Shown: positions 1-11,400 of the stretch, piece by piece | Layout: every line of letters begins with the position of its first letter | Position numbering within the stretch: position 1 is the first letter of the stretch | Assembly: GCF_963678635.1 (NCBI RefSeq) | Contig: NC_087062.1 | Span: forward strand, 31,642,704 to 31,706,703 | DNA length: 64,000 nucleotides | Source: Symsagittifera roscoffensis | Taxonomy: Eukaryota > Xenacoelomorpha > Acoela > Convolutidae | Reading direction: 5' to 3' | Program-made: the position numbers and the translations under genes | Notes under the pieces: generated by a model | Seen by the model: the letters and a program-made list of their open reading frames with translations, nothing else | Told to the model about the DNA's origin: nothing | Database searches by the model: none

Positions 1-365
1 TGTTATCCGTACGGATATACTGGATATCCATTAGAACTCTGTATAGCTAAAACACATTACATAGATCGCTTATAGCCTAAACGTTAGCCATACCTACTTA
101 TGTAACATTATGTAAACGTAATCATATAGATGTCTGATCTAAATTAAGTACCTATTAAACCTAACACCATATTCAATAGTTATTTATGAGTCTCTGTCGC
201 TCTTACGATTTCGAGGTCAGATTCGAATCAGACTTAACTTTATCAATTGAATTTAAGTTGTTCTCTCAATCTTCCTATTTCTCTATTCTCAGTTAGCGTT
301 CAGCATAGACTTTGATTACATAGATTATCTAGATTATACCCCACCTAACGGCTGAGGGTATAACA
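1..365 (+). repeat. LTR of copy A
   Basis: Starts TGTTATCCGTACGG and ends GGTATAACA, so it has TG...CA termini. It is identical to the 5' LTR of element B (6670-7034) and differs from the 3' LTR (13551-13915) at about four positions. Confidence 0.92.
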
Positions 366-1222
366 TGGCGCAGCCAGCACTCACAACAAAAAACCCACTA
401 GGTATCGCCCCATTTTGGCAGAAAGCCTCGGCGGAACCTCCAACCGAGTGGGGAAAATGGAACCAACAGCTCTAGTTAGGAATCGTCGCAAAAGACGGAA
501 TAAATCTGCAAAAGCTATTACGAGATCCACCCGCAGTGCGAAAACCGCAAGAACCTGGTTATGAGCTCCCTATAGAGGGGGAAACTCCATCACAAACTAG
601 GGACAGAAACATACGCAACCAAGACAAGAAGATCCAATGGGATAATCAATGTGCCCAATTGGATAACTTGGGACCCACCGTGGACGGAATACCATGGGAG
701 GAAGCCGACGTAAAAGTCAGAAGCTATATTTACCTCAGTCTTGGAAACGAGGGACAAAGACGTCTCCGCCAACATTACCCAGATCTAAAAATACAAGAGA
801 CATCAACGAGGACATTCTGGAATAGACTAGAGCACCTCTTTATTCAAGACGGCAACGTTACGTTTGACAGATACGAGGCGTTCACAAGAAAGCAAAACAA
901 GACGGAAACGCTTGAGCAGTTCCACTGTGGCCTCACGGAGTTGGTCATTAAGGGAAACTTCAAATGTCCTAATTGCAATGATAACACGTTGGAGACTGAA
1001 ATTATTCGAGATTTATTCACAGCAAATATGACAAATGATGAGGTACAAAAAGACCTACTGGCTGAGACGAAAACCCCCGACCAAGCATTTGAATATGCAA
1101 TACGCAGGGAAAAAGGTTTGGAAAACCAACTTCAAATACGCAAGCAAGGATCATCAGCAATTTCTCCTCAGCAAACGGGCATAAAGTCCGAACCAGTTGG
1201 GTTCATTCAAAGACGAGGAGGC
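1..1222 (+). mobile_element. Truncated gypsy-type LTR retrotransposon, copy A
   Basis: A complete 365-bp LTR followed by the first part of gag. The stretch matches 6670-7891 of the full element B base for base wherever I compared it, including an in-frame TAG in gag. Similarity stops abruptly after 1222, inside the gag region just upstream of the zinc knuckles, where unrelated AT-rich DNA follows. There is no 3' LTR and no visible target duplication on the right. The left edge coincides with the first base of the LTR and of the window, so a left target duplication cannot be tested. It may be a truncated insertion, a duplication of part of element B, or an assembly artefact. Confidence 0.9.
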
Positions 1223-1231
1223 AAAACTTAA
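365..1231 (+). pseudogene. gag fragment of copy A
   Basis: The ATG uses the last base of the LTR (365) and the primer-binding site is read as codons 2 to 6. An in-frame TAG at 473-475 interrupts codon 37; the frame then continues without a stop to the breakpoint at 1222 and ends by chance at 1229-1231 in flanking DNA. The encoded part is the matrix/capsid-like region of a Ty3/gypsy Gag; the CCHC knuckles found in element B are missing. It cannot make a working Gag. Confidence 0.8.
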
Positions 1232-1943
1232 GGTGAAACTTCTCTAAGTTTGAATTTCCCAACGTTGTAGTTGGGTACTGTAAGGGTACTCTCAGGAGTT
1301 GCAAATCTTGCGTCCAAATGCGACTGCTCAATTGCTTTCAGTTTTCCAGATGTGACGTTTCTTAGTTCATTTTAAATTTTTCGAAGAACTTAAATAAAAC
1401 TTCACAAAATTTTATGGTTCTTCAAAATTTGTTTAAAAAACTTGAATAAAAACCAGAAATATTACAAGAAGTAGAAAAGTTTTTTGTTACTGAAAGTTTT
1501 GGTTGCTCATAACTGGATATCGGTAGTTAGTTACTACAATTTGAAGATAGGATAGGTTTTAATTATTGCTAATTAGTATTATCGATCCCCTGGCGATGAT
1601 AGTGTGTGAGGACGAGCTCTCACTTGACCTCTAGCTTCAGGTCTACCACAACCTGACCGATTTCGACGGCAAAAGGAACCACATGGAAGTTCTGGACGCT
1701 AAAAAGCGACCTTGAGTTGAAAAAAAGCTACGCCAACTGACTAACTTAGTCTGGAATGTGGGGAAACAAGAAAAACTGACTTTCCTTAGACAAGCTGGAT
1801 AGTTTTCGACAGGTCTCGTGCGAATCGCAGAAACCACAATTATTATTATTAAACCATAATGATATGACTCTATGTTATCTAATGCTTTTTAAAAAAAAAA
1901 TCAGGGTTGAGGATGAAAGTAACAATGATTACTTGTGTTTAAG
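1223..1943. other. AT-rich intergenic or intronic stretch
   Basis: No coding signal, RNA gene or repeat recognised. It lies between copy A and the first visible exon of the YLPM1-like gene, so it is most likely intron. Confidence 0.5.
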
Positions 1944-2422
1944 TTCAAAGCGTCTGAAGCACGTAACGTCCAACAAAAGCAACCTGGTACACGACCAAAT
2001 GCTCCATACGCTGAAAGAGGTGGGTACGGTGGACGCGGCATGCCCAGCATGCGTGGTCGTGGTATCCGTGGGAGACTAGTACCGAATCCATCGGTTGTCG
2101 GGAACCTTCCAGTTAATACCCCACCATCGATGGATTTGCAAAGTAGAGCGATGGATGCTCCAGGAATCATGCCTACCATGGGTGGTCGAGGAGGATTTGG
2201 AGGAGTTTCTGCGTACCCTAGAGGAGGTAGGGGTAGGGGTTCCATGATGGGAGTGGGAATGGGAATGGACGTTGGAGGAGGAACCGGGATCTTGGGAACT
2301 GGGTTTGCAATCGGAGGACAGGATGAGCAGGGGGTGTTTTGTGACATGGAGAGATATGAAACTGAGATGGAGTACAGGGCGTGGTATGACCAGTTTGGAA
2401 AGATGTACTACAAGGTGCACGG
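1944..2422 (+). CDS. YLPM1: YLPM1-like exon: Gly/Arg-rich segment
   Basis: Acceptor TTTAAG at 1938-1943, with a TGA in the same frame just upstream (1926); donor GGGTGAGT after 2422. Low-complexity GGYGGRG, RGRGIRGR and GGRGRG patches resemble RGG boxes, followed by an acidic/aromatic end (YRAWYDQFGKMYYKVHG). The acceptor has a weak pyrimidine tract, so the 5' edge is the least certain part. Confidence 0.72.
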
Positions 2423-5400
2423 GTGAGTCGACGACCTGCTGAAGTATTCAGGAAGATTTAAACCTTTTCTTAAGCGTTCCATTTTGCTTAACTTGTGTTT
2501 GTTCAGACCTGACGTCGATCCGGAAAAAGAGCAAGAACTGAAATGGGAGAAAGGTAATTCAGTTTTTTTTCATAGTATAAATTCCGCATATTTAAATGTG
2601 CACGCTGACCCAATCACTTAGCTTTATTTGGGTTTTAACAAGCCAATTTTGTGCTGCAGAATTTTACGATCGAGATCACGGACCGGATCCCAGACACCCG
2701 TATTACCCGAAGTGGGTATCCAAGCATTTTGCAGACGAGTCTTGCATTCAGCAGCAAGACAACAATGCTAGCGTCAATAAGTAAGTTGAACCTGATTTTC
2801 AACGTTTCTGGAATTATTAAGCTGGCGATTAGCAAGCATTATCAAATCGAAACATATTTTTTTTCCAGGTTGACACTTCGTGTAATATAGTTGCTGCATC
2901 ATTTTGTCAACACTGTTGTGATTAGGCCGATAACAGATATATTTTGAGGGAGTTTGCATTTTATATACCAGCTCTATTCGCAATTTATTTTTAATGTTAG
3001 TTGTAAATTTTTTCGGCTGATAAGGTTTCGGCCTAAAAGGTTTCGGCTTATAGATTATGGGCTTGGTCGCCTCAATGCGTCGTTTTTCAGGCGAAAAATT
3101 ACTAAAGTTTTTATGTAAAAATTTTATAGGCGAAAAATGAGCTTGTATCAATTTTTTTCTCAATTTTTTTTTATTAGCGGCTTTCGTCTGGTTTCTGTCG
3201 GCTAGCTTTGCGTGCTGCGTTTGTGTTGTTTTGCAAATGATGCGAAGACCCACTTTGCATCTGGGCAAAAGTTTCTGTCCTAATTGGAGATATGTTCGGA
3301 ATTAGTTTAGCGTTCTTGTACCCATCTCCTTTTGGCTGTCTGTATCTAAAATGTTTTTTTTTGTCGTTTCAGTTCTCTGGCTATTGACCTGAATAGGCCT
3401 ACTCTGAATGACTTAATCACAGTCCCTGACCCAACTGAGCTGACTGACCTGATAGAATACCCCGGAAGAAGGATCAGACCACCCAAGATAGTCCTCATCC
3501 TCAGAGGACCTCCGGGATCTGGGAAATCATTTTTAGCCAGACTCATTAAGGTCAGTACAAATAAGCCAATTCAAAGTAGAAAAGGTGAAATAAAAGTAAA
3601 AAAGAGAAACAAAAGAAAAAGAGAAATAAAAATAAAAGGTGAAAAGGTTTTCATTTCTAGCTTTTATAAGTAAAATTTGAAGTAATTGCAAATTTTGAAT
3701 CCAATTTTCAATGCTTCCTACCAGTACGTACTATCCGAGTTCCCTGAGCGTTGCTGAATAATGCTGCATGAGTGATATTTTGATAGCGCTATTTTGATAA
3801 GAAGGGAGTTCTGAAACTGATGTAACGTTTACCTTGTTTTGGTACGAGGAATATTTAAGTTTTTTTTTCTAGTTTTTTGTACGATTTTTTTTTACAATCG
3901 CTTTAGGAGCGGGAAGTGATCTTGGGAGATCATGCGAAACCCCCTCGAATTCTGAGCATAGACGACTACTACATCACAGAAGAGTTCATCAAGAAGGAGT
4001 CGGCCGAGGAACAGCGCAACGCCAAAATTACCTTGCCCTCCGCCCCACGCAACAAGGTTCAAATGCTTGTTTTACTCATTCCAAGTATTACTGAGCCAAT
4101 TTGGACTTACTATTTTGAACCGGTCTTGAACTTAAGAAGGATTATTTATATAAGCAGAAGGCAAATTAGTTTTCAGTTTTATATGCGATCAGTTTTTTTT
4201 ATTCAAATGCAGTTTCTCCTGATTGACTGAAGTAACAACTATGTAGAATCAATCTATCAATCTTTCTTTTTTGTTTGTACAGATTGTGCAGTACGAGTAT
4301 GACGAGAGCATGGAGGCGGCCTACAACCTCTGCATGTTCAAGTGCTTCAAGAAGAGTCTGGAGAATGACCTGTTTAGCTTCCTCATCGTGGACAACACCA
4401 ACCACCTCCTCTCTGACTTCGAACAGTACCTAGATTGTGCCAAACTATGCGGATATAAGGTCAACGCCATGCTATTATTCAATGAGTGCATATTAGTTTA
4501 AAGATAAATTTAATGAGCACGAGGGAATAGGAGACTGAGAGCGGATCGTTATTTTCTGAACCAACGACCTTCTGGCCTTTCATTTTGGTGATCGGTGGCT
4601 CAGTCGATTTTTCTTGACTAAAATTTTGACATAAGTTTGATATTAGTTTAGAAGAAAAATTAATTCCTCGTTGTTACATTACTACATAATCACACTTGCG
4701 ATTAGAAAGCGTTATCAAGTCGGAACATGGACTTTTTGCATAATTACAAACTTGTCTAACAGAACCAGTCAATCATTTGGTGGTTTGGTTTATAGTTAAT
4801 TTTAGTTCAATGACTGGTTCTGAGCATTTGGCATCATAGGTGACTTAAATGCGTGGGAAGATAAAAAGGACTTTTTGCAAATTTTTTGACAGCTGAAAAT
4901 TTAATCTGCTTATTTTTCTCGGCTTGTTTCCCTCGCAAGAACTTCGATTGCGTCAAACAGTAAATTTAAAACAATTAATATCAGCAATTCAGAATAGAAG
5001 GCTGACGAACTCCTTAGGATTGCAGGGTGCTGCCATAAATTCATAGAAACAAATTGAGTCAACTTGCAATTGTGGGAAAAGACGAAGAATCACACGAACG
5101 CAGGAAAAAGTTTTTTCAAAGCTGCGGATATCTCTGATTAAATGATAAAATTCAAAGATAAATATTAATTACAGCTAGTTTCTTCAAAAACTTTGATAGT
5201 GAAAAGTCTTTTTTAGACTAATAGAGCGAATTATTAAATTAACGGAAGATGTATCCTATCCTTTTCTGTTTTAGTCTTACTTAGTGGAATTGAAAGTACC
5301 GGCTTCGACATGCTTCAAACGCAACACTCATAAGAGGAGCAGGAAAGATATGGAGAGGGTATAATTTTGAATCACAAAGCTTCAATAAATAAAAGTAATG

Positions 5401-8400
5401 GTTATGTATTTATACATGGCCTTAGCATTCAAAGTAGATATTGTTCCGACCATTGAAAATGGGGAGGAACTTTGTATTCGGGTGATTCACTTTTTTTGTT
5501 TTACCATCGGATAATTATCGGACGGTTTTGAGTGATATATCATATTAAAGCTCTTACAGTCGTAATTTGAACGACATTTAAAAAAATTTTTTTTAAAAAT
5601 GCCCCAGTGTTGAGAAAAGTTGGTTTGATTTTTTTTTGATGTTTAGTCTTATTTCGAGCGAATTAAACGAGCGAGCAGGCTTACAACAGCAAAATTGTGC
5701 CTAAATTAGTGTAAAAACTTAATTTTAAGCAAGTAAACTTAGTTTTTGGAGTGTTTTAATTCCATTTCCAGAGCCAAAAGTTTCAGAAAAATTCAAACAT
5801 TTTCTGCGAAATAAATTGAAAAAAATATATATGAATTTTTCAAACTTTTTTTGTTTTTAGCCATTTTTCTGCAAAATTTTTTGTCCAATTAGCCTATATT
5901 ACTATGACTGTCGAAAATGCCTAAATTATAGTTTTACATCTGATCCTTTTATCACACCTCGCCGAAAAATCTATATTAATTTGAAAAAAAAAACTTTTTT
6001 GTAGTTTTTAAAGACTGGTCGGAACATTCTGTGCTACTTGCACAGTAACCAGCTATCCTTGTTAGTAGTATGCTAAGGGTTAAATCTAGAGAAAGTCTGT
6101 TCAGATCATCACTACGTGGGAGGATGCACCAGAGGAGTGCGTGTGTCTGGATTATAACAGCTTCTTAGAAGAACACGCTGAACCTGTAAGACATTCTCAT
6201 TGAAGTATAGTTTCAAGATAGTCAATGTTTAAAATTGAACACGTTTTTAAGCTGGCTAGGCGGGCATTCGATGTTGCAAGTAGTTATTTTTTTGAAGTTT
6301 TTGGCTAATTCTGATTTGAAAATTTTAGTCTCCGGTGAAAGAGAACCCGAATGCCGCAGCCGCACCATTTAGTTGCAAGTCAAGAAAGAGATCCCATTCT
6401 CCCTCATCGCGCAAACACAGCCGCGACCGCTCAAGTAGCGCTCACCGTAAGAGCTCTAAATCAGGAAGAGTGCTCCCAGATACGATCATGATAGACTCGA
6501 GGTCACCGTCGCCTGAACAGGTCATCTCTGACAAGGCGAGAGAGGAGAGTCCCCTGTCTTTCAGGCCCAGACAATGGTCGCCCAGAGGAGGGAGCAGTAA
6601 AAAGAAGGTGAAAGAAGATAGATTAAAAGATGACAGGTTGGTATAGTGGAGGCCCTTTTGTATGGCGCTTGTTATCCGTACGGATATACTGGATATCCAT
6701 TAGAACTCTGTATAGCTAAAACACATTACATAGATCGCTTATAGCCTAAACGTTAGCCATACCTACTTATGTAACATTATGTAAACGTAATCATATAGAT
6801 GTCTGATCTAAATTAAGTACCTATTAAACCTAACACCATATTCAATAGTTATTTATGAGTCTCTGTCGCTCTTACGATTTCGAGGTCAGATTCGAATCAG
6901 ACTTAACTTTATCAATTGAATTTAAGTTGTTCTCTCAATCTTCCTATTTCTCTATTCTCAGTTAGCGTTCAGCATAGACTTTGATTACATAGATTATCTA
7001 GATTATACCCCACCTAACGGCTGAGGGTATAACATGGCGCAGCCAGCACTCACAACAAAAAACCCACTAGGTATCGCCCCATTTTGGCAGAAAGCCTCGG
7101 CGGAACCTCCAACCGAGTGGGGAAAATGGAACCAACAGCTCTAGTTAGGAATCGTCGCAAAAGACGGAATAAATCTGCAAAAGCTATTACGAGATCCACC
7201 CGCAGTGCGAAAACCGCAAGAACCTGGTTATGAGCTCCCTATAGAGGGGGAAACTCCATCACAAACTAGGGACAGAAACATACGCAACCAAGACAAGAAG
7301 ATCCAATGGGATAATCAATGTGCCCAATTGGATAACTTGGGACCCACCGTGGACGGAATACCATGGGAGGAAGCCGACGTAAAAGTCAGAAGCTATATTT
7401 ACCTCAGTCTTGGAAACGAGGGACAAAGACGTCTCCGCCAACATTACCCAGATCTAAAAATACAAGAGACATCAACGAGGACATTCTGGAATAGACTAGA
7501 GCACCTCTTTATTCAAGACGGCAACGTTACGTTTGACAGATACGAGGCGTTCACAAGAAAGCAAAACAAGACGGAAACGCTTGAGCAGTTCCACTGTGGC
7601 CTCACGGAGTTGGTCATTAAGGGAAACTTCAAATGTCCTAATTGCAATGATAACACGTTGGAGACTGAAATTATTCGAGATTTATTCACAGCAAATATGA
7701 CAAATGATGAGGTACAAAAAGACCTACTGGCTGAGACGAAAACCCCCGACCAAGCATTTGAATATGCAATACGCAGGGAAAAAGGTTTGGAAAACCAACT
7801 TCAAATACGCAAGCAAGGATCATCAGCAATTTCTCCTCAGCAAACGGGCATAAAGTCCGAACCAGTTGGGTTCATTCAAAGACGAGGAGGCGACTCGTAC
7901 CGCAATAATAGACGGGGGAACAACAGGGGTCGAGGACAACCACAGCGGGGAAACTCGCAACGACAAGACAGAGACAGGAAACAATCTTGTTTTAAGTGCG
8001 GTAATCCGTTCGGACCTGGTCACCTCCAACAATGTCCGGCAAAAGACAAAATCTGCAATAAATGCACGAAAAGAGGACACTACGCAAGACTCTGTAATTC
8101 CTCAAACGTTAATGCAATCAGTGAAGAAACAGATACCGAATTAAATATGCAGGACACAGATATAGCGGCGTATGTGGATTATCTCCAGGCAGGGGATGTC
8201 GTTCCGGGATGGGAACTCATCCACCCAGATGACAACAGCGTAAATGCTGTAAACTTTCAAGAAGAAACGGCAGAAAAACTAATGACGGACGACTTAATAG
8301 GACATCTCATTCGAGTTAAGATAGGGAATAATAATATTACCTTCATTGCAGATACAGGGTCTCCAACGTCATTTGTAAACAATAAAACAGCGGTTACACT

Positions 8401-11400
8401 ACAGAATACAGTGTCAAGGGCCAGACGCATTCAAATCAATCAAGACGACGAGGCTAATAGAATGGTCTGCTACAATGGTTACAAATGGTTACAAAATGGT
8501 TACAAATGTGTGCACACGCATCGGACGCTCAAAAAACCACACTTTGAGGTTCATACAAAGTTTCTACACGACTTCAAGGCGCTACAACAGAAAGGGCGGA
8601 GAATTCCGATTCACATTCAGGAAAATGTCGAACAAGAACTCAAATCTTTGATTGACCAAGGCCATATTGTGAAACTAGATAGCTGTAGCAACAAGCAGTT
8701 CATTAGCCCAAGGGTAATAACGGTAAAAAAAAGATCATTCAATAAAACTAGCAATGGATTCAAAACAAATTAACAAAGCGATGCATAAAAACAAGTATGA
8801 TATGCCAAACATCGACGTATTCTTGGATAATGTAGCCCAATCAGCTCAAGAAGGTAATGGTAAACCAGGGACAACATACTTCTCTACCATTGACCTTCGC
8901 TATGCCTACAGTCAACTGAAATTGGATGATAAAACTAAAACGCAGTGTAACTTTAGTATAATTGGCGGGCAAGCAACAAGCACCTATCAATTCCAGACTG
9001 GATTCTACGGGCTCACGGATATGCCCGCAGAATTCCAGAAGGCCATTGATCTAACGTTAAACAACGAAAAGGATACCTTCGCTTTTCTTGACGACATATT
9101 GATTATATCCCACGGAACTAAAGAACAACACATCGATAAATTGAAAAAAATCTTAGACAAGTTAGATCAAGAAAATATGGCTATTTCACTAAATAAATGT
9201 AAATTCGGCTGTAAAGAAGTCGAATGGCTGGGGTTTGTCATAAATGAATACGGAACCATACCAATGCACAAGAAAACCGATGCAATTACAAAACTCCAAC
9301 ACCCTAAAACTTGCAAAAAATTCAAAGTTTTATGGGATTGGTCCACCATCTAAATAAAATTATACCAAACTTGGCACAACTGTGTACACCATTGAGACCA
9401 CTCTTATCATCTTCTTCCAAATTCCACTACGTTTGGGAACAAAAACATGAAGAGGCATTTAAAACCATTCTTACAGCGGTGCAAAATATCACAGAAAATC
9501 GACACTTCGTAAATAATCGAGAGACAATAATAGTCTGCGACGCAAGCCGCGATGGTATCGGAGCAGCACTTGAACAAGAAACTCCAGATGGATGGGCTAC
9601 GGTGGCATATGCTTTTAGATTTCTAAACACATGCGAAAATAAATATTCAGTAAACGAGTTTGAACTTCTAGCTGCAGTATGGGCCATTGATCATTTTAAA
9701 TATTATCTGTATGGCCGCCGTTTTACATTAATTACTGACCACCAAGCTTTGGTTAGTGCTCTAAATAGCAATAAGAGTAATAAAACATATCAAAGTCGCC
9801 TAACTAGATGGACTGACCGTCTCCTCCCATTTGATTTTGACATAAAACACCTTTCCTGGCAGCAAAATGGGCTTAATCGATTATATTTCGCGCCATCCGT
9901 TGGAGAAACCACAACCCCCCGCGTATTGGGATGAACATTTCGTAGTCGCACTTATTGATAATTTCATTTCTTGCCTTGAATTTCAAGACAGCACCATAGC
10001 TAACATTGAAATGATCGAAAATCCAAACGGAGTTCAACGCACGTTACAGCTCAACTGGAACGAAAACTTTGCTCGTTCAAATTCGCATGCAAAAGCAACA
10101 GAATTCACTGTTAATAGTCAACTTCTAGAAAACAGTCACTCTCTTTCAAATTCAAACATTTTGAACCAATCCACAGTAAACAAAATACAAAAAGAAAAAA
10201 CCTTCTATAGTCATCAGTCTAATCAACCTTACTTGGCCACACAATCCAGCGCTCCAATTGACACCAAGATGAATCGACAACTACAAACAGGAATGGCACT
10301 ACCCACGTTCAAAAGAATTGTAAGAAAATGTCACAGCGGACAGCAAACGACGGTAACAATTCCGCCTACCAATTTTGCATCGTTCACAGAAATTCCGGAG
10401 GAACCAAGCCAATCAACTCTCTCATTCAGCGACGTAAGGCATCAAGTGATCCCGTCGGAAGATAGTTTGACTTTTAATAAAAAGTCAGACCAATTGTGTC
10501 AAACAGACCCACCAGACCACCCGGCAGAATGTCAAGCCATCTCTATGGAGGAGGAAGACGTACCGCTATTTCGGAAAAATCTCCGAAAAGCACTCAACGT
10601 GGATTTCATCGCGGCGGCCACGAAACGTGATCGCAACCTTCAACCCCTGATCAATATGGTACGCCGACAAAAGTGAGATCAGATCAAAGCCTGCTACGGA
10701 CCATATTTTTACAACGTGCGCGACCGATTGTCTGTCCGTAACAACGTCTTACTCTATGATGACAGAGTAGTAATCCCAAGGCAGTTAAGGCAAATCATCC
10801 TAGACTCGATCCACCTTACTCATCCGGGACAAGGCGGCATGCTGGAAGCTGCCAAGCACATATGGTATCCATATCTCCATAGAGATATAGTTACAGCAGC
10901 GCAAAATTGCAAGGAATGTCGCGCCAAAGGTAAGAATCTTCGAGTAATATCCGGTAAGAAACATTTCACTAGCCTAGACGCCGTGGTCGAACCGAATGAG
11001 GAAATCCAATTGGATTTCGCCGGACCGTTACCGGATGAAAACAATAAAGACGTATACATCCTAGTTGGGGTAGATATATTCTCAAGATTCCCATCAGCAA
11101 AAGTGGTAGCAAATAACAAGGCAGATACGATCATCAAGTTTATGCAAACACATATTGTCAATCACGGTGTACCAAGAAATATCCGGTGTGACCAAGCTCA
11201 AGGGTTCGGGCTAAAAAAATTATGATCTATTGCAAAAGCAAAAACATTAAACTGATATTTGATCCAGTGGATGATCATCGCTCAATGGGCATGGTAGAAA
11301 GACTAATCAGAATTTTAAAAACTCGTCTCTCTTTTATGAAAATCGATAAAAATAACTCACCGTACAAATTAGCGTCAGATGTGGCAGAGTTAATCAAGAC

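Noticed and set aside
1901-2347. Long minus-strand open frame (Pro-rich) opposite the Gly/Arg-rich exon
   Set aside because: Pro-rich shadow of a Gly-rich coding strand; splice sites and phase support the plus strand.
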